Origin: Gilliamella apis
GTDB lineage: Bacteria; Pseudomonadota; Gammaproteobacteria; Enterobacterales; Orbaceae
Direction of reading: 5' to 3'
Assembly (NCBI RefSeq): GCF_002142155.1
Contig: NZ_NASD01000010.1
Coordinates: forward strand, 1 to 64,000
Length of the DNA: 64,000 nucleotides
The stretch's first letter is position 1, and every line of letters starts with the position of its first letter. The notes under the pieces are model-generated. The model was given only the letters and a program-made list of their open reading frames with translations, made no database searches and was not told the origin of the DNA. Shown piece by piece: positions 1-10,550 of this stretch. The translations under genes were made by a program, and so were the position numbers.

Positions 1-139
1 ATGATTTTATTTATTAATCTATTAAATATCATGTTAATAAAAATATAATTATCTACAGTTTTTTATGATCAAAAAATATTCATTATTTTATATTTAATCA
101 GCATAAGATTTAAATTACAAATCAAAAATATTTATTTTT

Positions 140-1443
<1,304 letters not shown>

Positions 1444-1444
<1 letters not shown>

Positions 1445-2154
1445 TGATTATGAATAAATTAAGCCATTTTGTCATAGCTATTGGCCGCAATAAATTTTAT
1501 CCATTGTTTTGTATTATTTGTGTCACCGGAGCATATATATATACGGATCCAATTAATGATTTCAATATACGCTATGCAGTATCATACGCTGGCGCATTTT
1601 TAGGATTGTTATGTGTAATCTTATTAGCTAAACGCAAAAATTTAGGTAATGTGCTTGGTATGCTAGCAGTAATCGCTGAATGTTGTGCAAATTTCCTTGG
1701 TGGCAATATTGGAGCAGGTTTACCAACGTTTTACTATTTTGGCTCACATATTTATGGCATATTAACTTGGCAAAAAAATCTAGATAATAATAAAAGCGTT
1801 AAAGTTCGTACTTTAAATGAAAACGCCTTTTTATATGCGTTAATATTCCTCATTGCGGCTGCTTTTTTCAATATTTATTTAACTAATGAAATCGGCGCAA
1901 TAAATACCTCCTACCAACTTATTACTAACTGCTTTATATTCGGTCTAGGCGTAGTTGCTCAACTTTTATTAATGATGAGATATGCTTTCAATTGGTATTT
2001 ATGGGTCTTATTAAATGTATTAGTTATTAGTTTAAATATTTATACTGACAATATTGTTATCGCAACTCAGTATTTAATTTATCTGTTTAATGCAGTATAC
2101 GGTATTTGTGAGTGGAAACTTTCCGAACAAAAAGAAAAAGAGAAGAAAAATTAA
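1444..2154 (+). CDS. pnuC: Nicotinamide riboside transporter PnuC
   Basis: This 236-residue inner-membrane protein has about seven hydrophobic segments. Its C-terminal third (NWYLWVLLNVL, then an aromatic LIYLFNAVYGICEW stretch) matches the PnuC family. It moves nicotinamide riboside by facilitated diffusion, and the NadR kinase traps it by phosphorylation. Its start overlaps the nadR stop (TAATG). An in-frame ATG at 1450 is an alternative start. The N-terminal half is diverged from the Escherichia coli protein, but the pairing with nadR supports the call. Confidence 0.9.
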
Positions 2155-2186
2155 TTTTCGATAAATGAAAGAGAATAGTTAAATAG

Positions 2187-2224
2187 AAAAAGGAGCAAAT
2201 AATCAAATTATTCGCTCCTTTTTC
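2187..2224. terminator. Bidirectional intrinsic terminator between pnuC and pcm
   Basis: An A-tract and GGAGC arm (2187-2196), a partly paired AATAAT/ATTATT extension, and a GCTCC arm followed by TTTTT (to 2224) form a long hairpin with one A/C mismatch. The genes converge here and both strands end in a T-tract, so it can terminate both transcripts. Confidence 0.85.
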
Positions 2225-2225
2225 A

Positions 2226-2852
2226 TTATTCTATATCACCATCAATAAGCGGAACAAATTTCACTTCACCTATATTCTGAGTAATAAAATTATCACCATC
2301 TCGCTCAATTAATTGTAACGTTTGCTGGTTTTTACCTACAGGTAACACTAGCCGCCCTTTGTCGGCTAGTTGTGTCAGCAGACTAGAAGGTACTTCGGTT
2401 GCTGCTGCAGTTACAATTATGCCATCAAATGGCCCACGTTCTGGCCAACCTTGCCAACCATTACCATGCCGAGTTGAAATATTATGGATATCAAGTAACT
2501 TTAATCGTCGTTTGGTATTCCATTGTAAGCTTTTTATTCTTTCTACTGAAAAAACATGATTAACTAGTTTGGCTAAAACTGCTGTTTGATATCCTGAACC
2601 GGTACCAATTTCAAGTACCCTAGCATTAGGCGTTAAGTTTAATAGTTCGGTCATTTTAGCAACAATATAAGGTTGAGAAATAGTTTGACCACTACCAATA
2701 GGTAACGAGCGATCATCATAAGCTTGATGTGAAAGCGCTTCATCAACAAAATTTTCACGTGGTATTGAAGCTATAGCATCTAAAACACGATCATCTTTTA
2801 TGCCCTGCTGACGCAATAAGTCAATCAACTGCTGCCTTTTTAAACTTTGCAT
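2226..2852 (-). CDS. pcm: Protein-L-isoaspartate O-methyltransferase
   Basis: At 208 residues it has the usual Pcm length. It shows [13 protein letters not shown] (53-65) and the SAM-binding motif [12 protein letters not shown] (81-91). The cytosolic enzyme methylates isoaspartyl residues of aged proteins so they can revert to aspartate. It starts 5 bp after truD on the same strand. In enterobacteria surE sits between truD and pcm and nlpD-rpoS follows pcm. Here surE is absent and transcription ends at the terminator, so nlpD-rpoS are not adjacent either. Confidence 0.95.
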   Translation of the reverse strand: MQSLKRQQLIDLLRQQGIKDDRVLDAIASIPRENFVDEALSHQAYDDRSLPIGSGQTISQPYIVAKMTELLNLTPNARVLEIGTGSGYQTAVLAKLVNHVFSVERIKSLQWNTKRRLKLLDIHNISTRHGNGWQGWPERGPFDGIIVTAAATEVPSSLLTQLADKGRLVLPVGKNQQTLQLIERDGDNFITQNIGEVKFVPLIDGDIE

Positions 2853-2857
2853 TTAAG

Positions 2858-3880
2858 TTACTCATTTCCAATAATCAATTCACGTAATACACTTGTTGCA
2901 TAACAACCCGAAGGTAAATAAAAACTGATGTCCAAGTTATTTTCATCTCGCCATTGCCACTCTAGTTGCTCAGGACGTAACAATATTGAGCGTCGCATCG
3001 TTTCAACCCGTTCCTTTCTAAATAACTCAGTAAAACAAGACCAATTTTCCAAACAACTTTGTTCAAATGTTAAAGCAATAGATTCAGTACCTAATCCTGA
3101 ATCCCCCACCAAAGGAGCGGTAATATTAATCTCACCATTTTGTAAACGTTGTTGTAAAAGTGATAATTCCTCTGTTTTAGACAAAAACCAACTATTACTT
3201 TTTGATAATTGTAATATATCCCCATCAACAACTGTTTGCTGAATCTGGCGTTGAATCCTTTGACTGACTATATCATTAAAAATAGCACTACGTGCAGCAG
3301 AAAGATAAAAACTTCGTTTTTTACGGTCTTTAACTGAAATTTCACCATTAGCCCACTTTATTGCTTGATAAATATTATTTTGCTCACGTCCAAATCGTTG
3401 TTCGCCAAAATAATTAGGAACACCATGCTGTTTAATTAACTCTAATTTTGATTCGACTTCTTGTTGACCAGTCAAATTTCTTAAAACAATTTTAAATCGG
3501 TTACCTTTTAAAGCCCCTATTTTCAGTTTTTTATTATGCCGAGTAACCTGCAATATTTGACAACCAGTTAAATCAAATTGTGAAAAATCTGGGGTATCTT
3601 GCCCTGGCATATGCAAACTAAACCATTGTTGGGTAACAGCTTGGCGATCTTTAAGACCTGCATAACTGACATTTTTCGCTGAAATGCCAACATATTTAGC
3701 TAACTGTTCAGCCACAAAGACCGTATTACAATCTTTCTTTTCGAGATAAACTAAAACATGTTCACCTTCACCAGTTAAATCAAAACCTAGTTCTTCGATA
3801 ACAATAAAATCTTCATATTGTTGCTTATATAAACCATGGCTTGTTGGTTTACCATAAAAATAATTGAGCTCTGCTAACAC
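2858..3880 (-). CDS. truD: tRNA pseudouridine(13) synthase TruD
   Basis: The protein has 340 residues against about 349 in Escherichia coli. The TruD signature GLKDRQAVTQQW is at 75-86, with the catalytic aspartate at 78. NYFGEQRFGR near 186 is also typical. It converts U13 of tRNA-Glu to pseudouridine. It belongs to the ftsB-ispD-ispF-truD-pcm minus-strand run, 26 bp after ispF and 5 bp before pcm. Confidence 0.95.
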   Translation of the reverse strand: MLAELNYFYGKPTSHGLYKQQYEDFIVIEELGFDLTGEGEHVLVYLEKKDCNTVFVAEQLAKYVGISAKNVSYAGLKDRQAVTQQWFSLHMPGQDTPDFSQFDLTGCQILQVTRHNKKLKIGALKGNRFKIVLRNLTGQQEVESKLELIKQHGVPNYFGEQRFGREQNNIYQAIKWANGEISVKDRKKRSFYLSAARSAIFNDIVSQRIQRQIQQTVVDGDILQLSKSNSWFLSKTEELSLLQQRLQNGEINITAPLVGDSGLGTESIALTFEQSCLENWSCFTELFRKERVETMRRSILLRPEQLEWQWRDENNLDISFYLPSGCYATSVLRELIIGNE

Positions 3881-3906
3881 GTAATCGCCTATTGTCTAAT
3901 TTATCT

Positions 3907-4380
3907 CTATTTCTTTGCTAATAACACTACTGCTTCACAAGCTATACCCTCTTTACGGCCAGTAAAACCTAATTGTTCAGTCGTCGTTGCTTTGACACTA
4001 ATCTGATCAAAATGAACTTGCAAATCTTCAGCAATATTAACCCGCATTTGATCGACATGAGGTCTCATTTTAGGTTCTTGTGCAATAATAGTAGTATCTA
4101 AATTAATTAATTTATAACCTTTAGATTGGATAATACCATACACTTCTTTCAATAATAATCGGCTATCTATACCTTTGTATTTAGGATCTGTATCTGGAAA
4201 TAATTTACCAATGTCTCCTAAAGCCAATGCACCAATTAATGCATCAGTAATAGCATGTAATACCACATCACCATCAGAATGAGCAACAAGACCAAACTGA
4301 TAAGGGATTTTCACTCCAGCTAATGTAATTGGCCCTTCACCACCAAATTTATGGACATCAAACCCATGACCGATTCGCAT
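3907..4380 (-). CDS. ispF: 2-C-methyl-D-erythritol 2,4-cyclodiphosphate synthase
   Basis: This 157-residue enzyme carries the metal ligands of the IspF trimer: Asp8 and His10 in GHGFDVH and His42 in [10 protein letters not shown]. It catalyses the fifth step of the MEP isoprenoid pathway, forming the cyclic diphosphate from the IspD/IspE product. It lies 12 bp downstream of ispD, the usual partner. Length and motifs are normal. Confidence 0.97.
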   Translation of the reverse strand: MRIGHGFDVHKFGGEGPITLAGVKIPYQFGLVAHSDGDVVLHAITDALIGALALGDIGKLFPDTDPKYKGIDSRLLLKEVYGIIQSKGYKLINLDTTIIAQEPKMRPHVDQMRVNIAEDLQVHFDQISVKATTTEQLGFTGRKEGIACEAVVLLAKK

Positions 4381-4392
4381 AATCTACCTATA

Positions 4393-5088
4393 TTAATTTT
4401 GATTAGTTAAATAAAATGATGCTAAGTTTAAATCTTCTGGTCGAGTAATTTTTATATTATCTCGACGACATTCCACCAATAATGGATGACCACCACAATA
4501 CTCTATAGCCGATGCTTCATCAGTAATTGCAATGTTATTTTTTAAGGCTTTACTTAAACATGTTTTAAGTTCACCAGCATTAAATAATTGCGGCGTAGCA
4601 GCTCCCCATAAATAAGTTCGATCGATAGAGTGATCAATAACAGTTTGATTATCTCTATAAGCTTGTTTAATCGTATCACTTAGTGGTGTTGCTAATATTC
4701 CACCCTTATTTTCGTGTAATACTCGATTAATTAATTTTGTAATATCTTCATGAGTAACACATGGCCTTGCGGCATCATGAACTAAGGCCCATTGGTTATC
4801 ATTAACTAAATTTAAACCTGCTAAAACAGAATCAGCTCGAGTTTCACCACCATAAGCCACTTTAACATTATCTTGCGATGCGAGTTCAAGTGTATTAAAA
4901 AATTTATCCTCAGGACTGATGACCACCACTACACAGGAAATATTGGGATGAGTTAACAATTTTTGTATAGTATGTTCCAATATTGTCATTGGACCAATTT
5001 TTAGATATTGTTTAGGTAATTGGCTTTTCATGCGACAACCCACTCCTGCAGCAGGAACGATTGCGATAATATCACTATTATTTGTCAC
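4393..5088 (-). CDS. ispD: 2-C-methyl-D-erythritol 4-phosphate cytidylyltransferase
   Basis: The 231-residue protein has the nucleotidyltransferase motif PAAGVGCRM (12-20) followed by Lys26, and WALVHDAARPCV in the middle, as in IspD. It transfers CMP to methylerythritol phosphate in the MEP pathway. It starts 8 bp after ftsB and is followed closely by ispF, the conserved gammaproteobacterial order. Confidence 0.96.
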   Translation of the reverse strand: MTNNSDIIAIVPAAGVGCRMKSQLPKQYLKIGPMTILEHTIQKLLTHPNISCVVVVISPEDKFFNTLELASQDNVKVAYGGETRADSVLAGLNLVNDNQWALVHDAARPCVTHEDITKLINRVLHENKGGILATPLSDTIKQAYRDNQTVIDHSIDRTYLWGAATPQLFNAGELKTCLSKALKNNIAITDEASAIEYCGGHPLLVECRRDNIKITRPEDLNLASFYLTNQN

Positions 5089-5096
5089 GTAATACC

Positions 5097-5390
5097 TTAT
5101 TGTTTTGCTTTAGAATCAATAATTATTCGATAAAAATACTCATTGGCTTTAACCATGCCTAAATGACTGCGCGCTCTTTCTTCAATCGCTTCATAGCCTT
5201 TTTGCAAATCGTCAACTTCCGCAAACATCTGTTCGTTACGTGCTTTCAACATATCATTCTCTCGATGCAGATTCTGTAACATTTGCACATTTTCTTGATA
5301 ATCATAAATGTTATTCTTCCCATACCACAATGAGTACTGTAAATAACCCAGCACTAGTAGTAATAAAAATGGAATTTTCCACCTAATCAT
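5097..5390 (-). CDS. ftsB: Cell division protein FtsB
   Basis: The 97-residue protein has one N-terminal membrane segment (about residues 4-20) and a leucine-zipper-like coiled coil (about 30-72). This is the bitopic layout of FtsB in the FtsQ-FtsB-FtsL divisome complex. ERARSHLGM in the distal part is typical. Its place directly before ispD is conserved in enterobacteria. Confidence 0.95.
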   Translation of the reverse strand: MIRWKIPFLLLLVLGYLQYSLWYGKNNIYDYQENVQMLQNLHRENDMLKARNEQMFAEVDDLQKGYEAIEERARSHLGMVKANEYFYRIIIDSKAKQ

Positions 5391-5411
5391 AAGTTTAATT
5401 TATCTCTTAAC

Positions 5412-5729
5412 TTAAATACATTTAACAGGTTTTGGTAAGCCTGCTAGTTTAGTTGCTTGTTTAGCTGGACCATCAGGAAATAACTTATATAAATACCTAC
5501 TATTGCCCTTTTCTGGACCAAATTTTTTTTCCATTGCTTTAACCAATGCACGAATTGCCGGTGAAGTTTTATATTCTAAGTAAAAATCACGAACAAATAA
5601 AATCACTTCCCAGTGAGCATCAGTTAACTCTATAGATTCTAAAGTAGCTAATTCAGGTACTAAATCAACAGTCCAATCCTGCCAATTTTTTAAATACCCT
5701 TTATCATCAGTGTCTATTTGATTTAACAT
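5412..5729 (-). CDS. tusE: Sulfurtransferase TusE (DsrC family)
   Basis: The 105-residue protein ends in GLPKPVKCI, identical to the TusE tail, with the sulfur-accepting cysteine at 104, the penultimate residue. [22 protein letters not shown] is the DsrC-family core. TusE takes persulfide sulfur from TusBCD and hands it to MnmA for 2-thiolation of wobble uridine. It lies 21 bp upstream of ftsB on the same strand, which is not its position in Escherichia coli. Confidence 0.94.
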   Translation of the reverse strand: MLNQIDTDDKGYLKNWQDWTVDLVPELATLESIELTDAHWEVILFVRDFYLEYKTSPAIRALVKAMEKKFGPEKGNSRYLYKLFPDGPAKQATKLAGLPKPVKCI

Positions 5730-5922
5730 TTTTCAAAACATAACTTAATATTTGTTGCGTATTATACTCGATTAATAAGATTGCAACACTAGTTTTGGCG
5801 AGTAAACAATCTAGTTTTGTTGAATTTCGCCCGAATTTGGCGAAAATTAAAGCAGTCGATAAAAAATATTAAATTTACTATTTACAAACAAGTCCGTCTC
5901 CTTTAATATTCACAGCCATTGC

Positions 5923-6010
5923 GGAAGTGTGGCTGAGCGGTTGAAAGCACCGGTCTTGAAAACCGGCGAGGGGCGACCCTCCCAGAGTTCGAATCTCTGC
6001 GCTTCCGCCA
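5923..6010 (+). tRNA. serT: tRNA-Ser (anticodon UGA)
   Basis: The acceptor arm GGAAGTG pairs with CGCTTCC, followed by discriminator G and an encoded CCA (6008-6010). The anticodon loop CTTGAAA gives TGA at 5957-5959. The long variable arm and serine-type D-arm match enterobacterial tRNA-Ser(UGA) almost base for base. Length is 88 nt. No integrase or repeated 3' end was seen nearby, although the decayed accessory stretch begins just downstream. Confidence 0.97.
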
Positions 6011-6275
6011 TCTTCTTTAAATATTATCTAAAAATCAAAAAGTTGAAATGGAATTTTTTTCAGTCTGCCATCTAGTATACCACTTTAGTTAAATAATCTT
6101 ACAATCTTAAATAAGTTCTCATCTGCCAATATTTTAAGCCAATACGCACTAACTTATGGCTAAAACGGCTAAATTAGCCGAATTAGCAAAAAAATAATGA
6201 AATTTTTTTAAATTTAAAACACTAATTAAAAAAGTAAGTTTAGAGTAAAGCCTAACTCCTTTTTTATTCGGAATT

Positions 6276-6503
6276 TTATTGGTTTTTATTTAGCAATACA
6301 TGTAATTTGTTATGTTGAGCGTAAAACTCTAAGTAATCAGCCACTTCATGCTTATCTGGATACCCTTTTTGATCACCAGTCATAATTAAACCTGTTAGTT
6401 GATTCATTGCTCTTGGTGTAAACAACAGCATACTATCTGGTCGTCTACGCCAGACGTCTCCTATACGTTCATCTCTTTCTAATATAAGAACAGTAATATT
6501 TTT
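6276..6503 (-). pseudogene. Fragment of a flavin-dependent NAD(P)H monooxygenase (CzcO/FMO type)
   Basis: On the minus strand, 75 codons between two stops encode an internal piece of an FAD-dependent monooxygenase. LILERDERIGDVWRRR and DSMLLFTP are followed by YPDKHEVADYLEFYA, the conserved run after the first FAD-binding glycine motif. The N-terminal GxGxxG and all of the rest are missing and there is no start codon. It is a remnant and cannot be functional. The substrate of the ancestor cannot be told. Confidence 0.7.
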
Positions 6504-6554
6504 TTAGTCAGAAATGATGCTAAACACAGTCGTAAGTCATGAATTATATCCTTT

Positions 6555-6587
6555 AATAGATATATGTTGGGTGAGCATATATCTATT
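6555..6587. repeat. Perfect 12-bp inverted repeat
   Basis: The arm AATAGATATATG (6555-6566) and its exact complement (6576-6587) are separated by 9 bases. No T-tract follows, so it is not an obvious terminator. It may be an operator of a dimeric regulator acting on the remnants or the efflux genes. Its function is unknown. Confidence 0.55.
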
Positions 6588-6822
6588 CAATGGTTATTTA
6601 ATTGAATAAACTAGCTATATTAAATCTCTCATTCTTTTTTTTAAATGAAAATAATTGTCAAAGAATAAATAACTATTTGAAATATAGAGAGTTAAATAAA
6701 TGAATAATTTTTTTTTATAAAATGAAGTCAGCTTATTTGTTCAAGACAATATTACTCACCCATTTATATAATGCCATTAACTTTTCACAATCTAATAACC
6801 AAACAAGAGATGGAGTAACATA

Positions 6823-6930
6823 ATGGAAAATAATAAGGAAGTGGCTATGTCTGTGAATTTTTTACTCGGTTGTGGGAGTAATTATATTATGGGTCAAACT
6901 CTAGTTATTGATGGTGGAATGTTTGCTTAA
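6823..6930 (+). pseudogene. C-terminal remnant of a short-chain dehydrogenase/reductase
   Basis: A 35-codon open frame ends in GQTLVIDGGMFA and contains EVAMSVNFLL. This is the conserved C-terminal signature of classical SDR (FabG-like) enzymes, which continue with yitGq and vDGG. The Rossmann fold and the catalytic Tyr-Lys are absent. It lies 69 bp upstream of the efflux operon and is probably the tail of a deleted gene. Confidence 0.7.
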
Positions 6931-6999
6931 TGAAACAGCATTTTGTGATGCTATTCATAGAAGCAATGATTAAAATAAAAAATGTAAATGGAGTGTACG

Positions 7000-8175
7000 A
7001 TGGAAAACAACACCGATGGCCGACAATTCAATGGTTTAACACGATATAAAAAATTGATTATTTTATCTGTTATTTTCCTGGTTTCAGGGATAGGATACTT
7101 CATTTTTTGGTACATGTTTTCTCGGTTTACAGAATCTACAGATAATGCGTATGTTATGGGAAATCAAATTCCAATTCATACTCAAATAAGCGGAGGAATC
7201 TCCTCCATTTACGTTGATGATAATGACTTTGTGAGAAAAAAAGATGTTATCGCTCAATTAGAATCAATTGATGCTGAAAATAATTTTAGTTATGCAAAAA
7301 ATGAATTAGCCAAGGTAATAAGAGAAATTCAACAGATCAAACTGACAACTGAAAAATTGTCAGCAAGTATTCAATTAAAGCAAGCGACATTAGATAAATT
7401 AGAAAAAGATTTAGCTCGGAGAGAAGGCCTTTGGTCTCGTAATGCTATTTCAAAAGAAGAAATAGAGCATGCTAGGCAAGATGTATTAATTGCGTTAAAT
7501 GACTTAAAAATTTCCAAGCAAGAGTTAGAAATTAATAATGCCCTATTAATGCAGAATTCATTATTAGAACAACCACGTATTCAGCAAGCCATTTCTAAAC
7601 TAAAGGAAGCTTGGCTTAACTTAAAACGAGTAACAATTGTTTCCCCTGTCACTGGATATGTTTCGAGGCGCCAAGTCCAAGTTGGAACACAGGTTAATAG
7701 AGGAGAACGATTATTAGTTATTGTTCCTTTGGATCAAGTTTGGGTAGAAGCTAACTTTAAAGAAGTTCAATTAAAACACATTCGAATAGGACAAAAAGTT
7801 AAGTTAACTAGTGATTTTTATGGAGATGATATTAAATTCGACGGGGTGATTACAGGAATTGCTATGGGAACGGGAAGTGCATTTTCGTTATTACCAGCAC
7901 AAAATGCAACAGGAAATTGGATTAAAGTAGTTCAGCGTTTACCTGTTCGTATTGAATTGAATAAAGAGCAAATTAAGGAATATCCATTACGGGTAGGGTT
8001 ATCTATGTATGTAACAGTGGATACCAGTGATGTAAGTGGAAAATTACTTACTGATATTTCACCTCAAGAAATTAAATATCAAACAGATGTACTTGCTTAC
8101 GACTTAGATGAATTCGAGCAACTAGTACGAGAAATTATGCAAAATAACTTAATTTTAGAGAGTAATATTCAGTGA
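7000..8175 (+). CDS. EmrA-like membrane fusion protein (HlyD family)
   Basis: The 391-residue adaptor has a short cytoplasmic N-terminus, one membrane segment (about residues 18-40 of this start), TESTDNAYVMGNQIPI at the start of the lipoyl/barrel-sandwich domain, a coiled-coil hairpin, and VSPVTGYVSRRQVQVGTQV. This is the EmrA/VceA architecture that couples an inner-membrane MFS pump to a TolC-type channel. GGAG (6990-6993) lies 6 bases before ATG 7000, so that start is preferred over the in-frame ATG at 6988. It overlaps the following pump gene by 4 bp. The substrate is unknown. Confidence 0.9.
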   Translation: MENNTDGRQFNGLTRYKKLIILSVIFLVSGIGYFIFWYMFSRFTESTDNAYVMGNQIPIHTQISGGISSIYVDDNDFVRKKDVIAQLESIDAENNFSYAKNELAKVIREIQQIKLTTEKLSASIQLKQATLDKLEKDLARREGLWSRNAISKEEIEHARQDVLIALNDLKISKQELEINNALLMQNSLLEQPRIQQAISKLKEAWLNLKRVTIVSPVTGYVSRRQVQVGTQVNRGERLLVIVPLDQVWVEANFKEVQLKHIRIGQKVKLTSDFYGDDIKFDGVITGIAMGTGSAFSLLPAQNATGNWIKVVQRLPVRIELNKEQIKEYPLRVGLSMYVTVDTSDVSGKLLTDISPQEIKYQTDVLAYDLDEFEQLVREIMQNNLILESNIQ

Positions 8176-9713
8176 ATCATAAAATGTCACCATTATATCT
8201 ATCAGGTGCAAAATTAATTGGGCTTATTGTTGCATTGGCAACAGTGGCCTTCTTACAAATTTTAGATTTAACAATTGCCAATGTAGCACTCTCTACTATT
8301 GCTGGAAACCTAGGAACATCAAGTAGCCAAGCAACATGGGTAATTACATCATTTGCCGTATCCAATGCCATTTCAATTCCTATATCTGGATGGCTAGCTA
8401 AGTACTTTGGAGAAGTTAAATTATTTTTGTTTTCAATTTTGTTGTTTGTATTTGCTTCTTGGTTATGTGGTGTCTCCAACAGCCTTGAAATGTTAATTAT
8501 TTCACGAGTACTACAAGGTGCGGTTTCTGGACCAATTATTCCTCTTTCTCAAAGCTTATTATTAGCTAACTCTCCAGATTCCAAAAAAAATATGTCTTTA
8601 GCAATATGGTCGATGACTATTATTATTGCTCCCGTCTGCGGACCTATTTTGGGTGGATGGATAAGTGACAATTTATTTTGGGGCTGGATTTTTTTACTAA
8701 ATGTGCCAATTGGTCTAATAGCTTGGATAAGTACTAAAATATTATTAAAAGGACGAGAAACAGAAATAAGTAAATCTCGAATAGATACTATCGGGCTTGC
8801 TTTATTAATATTTGGTGTTGGTAGTTTACAGCTTATTTTAGATAGAGGGAAAGAACTGGATTGGTTTAATTCATCTGAAATTATTATTTTATCTGTGATA
8901 GCGTTAGTAACACTATCTTTTTTTGTTCTTTGGGAAATGACATCGAATCATCCTATTGTTGATCTATCTTTATTTAAATCAAGAAATTTTACAGTAGGGA
9001 CAATTTGCATAAGTTTGGCATTTTTGCTACATATAGGCACATTAGTTATGCAACCACAGCTATTACAACGAGTTTTTGGTTATACTGCAACGTGGGCAGG
9101 ATTAGCATTGTCTCCCATCGGTTTAGTTCCTATTGTTCTTGCTCCAATAGTCGGTCGTTTTGTTCCTTATTTAGATATGAGGAAGCTTGTGACTTTTGGT
9201 TTCATTGTTTTTGCTTTGTGCTTTTTTTGGAGAGCTTACTCATTTGAGCCTAATATGGATTTTTCGAGTTCTGCATGGCCCCAATTCTTTCAAGGATTTG
9301 CGATAGCCTGCTTTGTTATGCCTTTGAATATAATAATTTTAACTGATATACCTTCGCACAAGTTAGCGGCTGCAGGAAGTTTATTTAATTTTTTTAGAAC
9401 ATTATCTACTTCCATTGGTACTTCTTTAACAAATTCATTATGGGAACATCGCGAAGCAATTCATCACAACCAACTAACTGATCTAATGAATCAAAATATA
9501 CAAACGCTAGAATACACATATCAGCAGTTTCAGTTGCAAGGTTTTTCTGAAACTCAAGCTTCGGCAAAACTAGCACAAAATATTACTAATCAGGGGCTGG
9601 TAATCGCAACCAACGAAATTTTTTGGCTATATGGAATTATTTTTCTACTATTAATCATAGTTGTTTGGTTTGCAAAATCAACCATTACATCAAAGAATGA
9701 AATAGAAAAATAG
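8172..9713 (+). CDS. EmrB-like MFS drug efflux permease (DHA2, 14 TMS)
   Basis: The 513-residue permease has about 14 hydrophobic segments. FLQILDLTIANVALSTIAG near residue 24 is the DHA2 motif and SRVLQGAVSGPIIPLSQS is motif C-like. Start GTG 8172 overlaps the emrA stop (GTGA); ATG 8184 is an alternative without a visible ribosome site. With the adaptor it should form a tripartite pump exporting hydrophobic compounds. Its neighbours are remnants of biosynthetic genes and a broken PPTase, so it may once have exported a locally made metabolite. Confidence 0.92.
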   Translation: MNHKMSPLYLSGAKLIGLIVALATVAFLQILDLTIANVALSTIAGNLGTSSSQATWVITSFAVSNAISIPISGWLAKYFGEVKLFLFSILLFVFASWLCGVSNSLEMLIISRVLQGAVSGPIIPLSQSLLLANSPDSKKNMSLAIWSMTIIIAPVCGPILGGWISDNLFWGWIFLLNVPIGLIAWISTKILLKGRETEISKSRIDTIGLALLIFGVGSLQLILDRGKELDWFNSSEIIILSVIALVTLSFFVLWEMTSNHPIVDLSLFKSRNFTVGTICISLAFLLHIGTLVMQPQLLQRVFGYTATWAGLALSPIGLVPIVLAPIVGRFVPYLDMRKLVTFGFIVFALCFFWRAYSFEPNMDFSSSAWPQFFQGFAIACFVMPLNIIILTDIPSHKLAAAGSLFNFFRTLSTSIGTSLTNSLWEHREAIHHNQLTDLMNQNIQTLEYTYQQFQLQGFSETQASAKLAQNITNQGLVIATNEIFWLYGIIFLLLIIVVWFAKSTITSKNEIEK

Positions 9714-9877
9714 TTGGTTATATAAGTACGTAAGTCATAACAAGATTATAATATTTCGAAAAATAAAAATGAACTTCAAAAACTTTATTGATCGGATTAC
9801 CTACATGTAATGTACATGTTTTTTTCTTTGTTTATACCTATGCAAAAAATATCTTCATATGAAAGTGTAATACCAGT

Positions 9878-10430
9878 TTAGCTAAACGCCTTATATAAAC
9901 GCTCTTGGGCTGAAAATACTAAAGTAATGTAATGTGTTATGTCCATTATCATGTCACTGGGAGTAGGGCATTTTAGGATCGTTTGACTTAAATCAATTGC
10001 TTTTTGAGTGGACATTATTTTTTCTATATCAACTCCTATGCTTTGAACCTCATTTGAGTGTTTTATTGTAACCGCAGTTACAAAATTATTAGAGTGAAAT
10101 ATTGAACCAGCTATGTTTTTAGGTCATAAAACGGCTCCGTTGGAACTTTTTAGTCTCCAGTAATATTCTCCCTCGCGCAATAAGTTTTCTAATGCCATAG
10201 CAGAACACACTCTACCAGCTAAGAACTCTATTTTTCTTCTTACTGGAAAGTATTGAATATCTTTTTTTAATTTTAATGGTAAATCATCAAAATTATTAAT
10301 ATTAAAATTATCTACTGAAAAATGGCCAAAAGATTGCGAAATATTTTGCGATCCTATAATAAAGTTTTTGGTGATAGGTTTAAAATAGCCAAAAATACGT
10401 TTGTATTGTTCTTGATTAACTTTATATATG
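9878..10430 (-). pseudogene. Broken 4'-phosphopantetheinyl transferase (EntD/Sfp type)
   Basis: The minus-strand frame encodes VRRKIEFLAGRVCSAMAL, then PKNIAGSIFHS, then SIGVDIEKI and FSAQERLYKAFS. These are, in order, the PPTase family motifs (R-aEFLaGR, GSisHs, GiDiE, FSaKE-lYKA). There is no ATG or GTG behind the candidate ribosome site near 10440. A TGA at 10124-10126 falls where the family has tryptophan (xWP before GSisH). A TAA at 9878 removes the C-terminus, and further stops follow down to about 9714. The reading frame is otherwise kept, so inactivation looks recent. Such enzymes activate carrier proteins of siderophore and polyketide synthases. Confidence 0.8.
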
Positions 10431-10550
10431 ATATGTGTTATCCTTTAGTTAGTTTAAGTTAATCGAATTACGTATATATATAGTCTTTAAATATGGTTTA
10501 TGTTACTGTTTTTAATGACAAGGATGTTTATTTAGCAAGGATAAAATATC

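Noticed and set aside
10124-10126. TGA read as tryptophan in the PPTase gene
   Set aside because: TGA ends other intact genes here (for example fhuB and apeK), and the same gene also lacks a start and its C-terminus, so it is a pseudogene rather than recoding.
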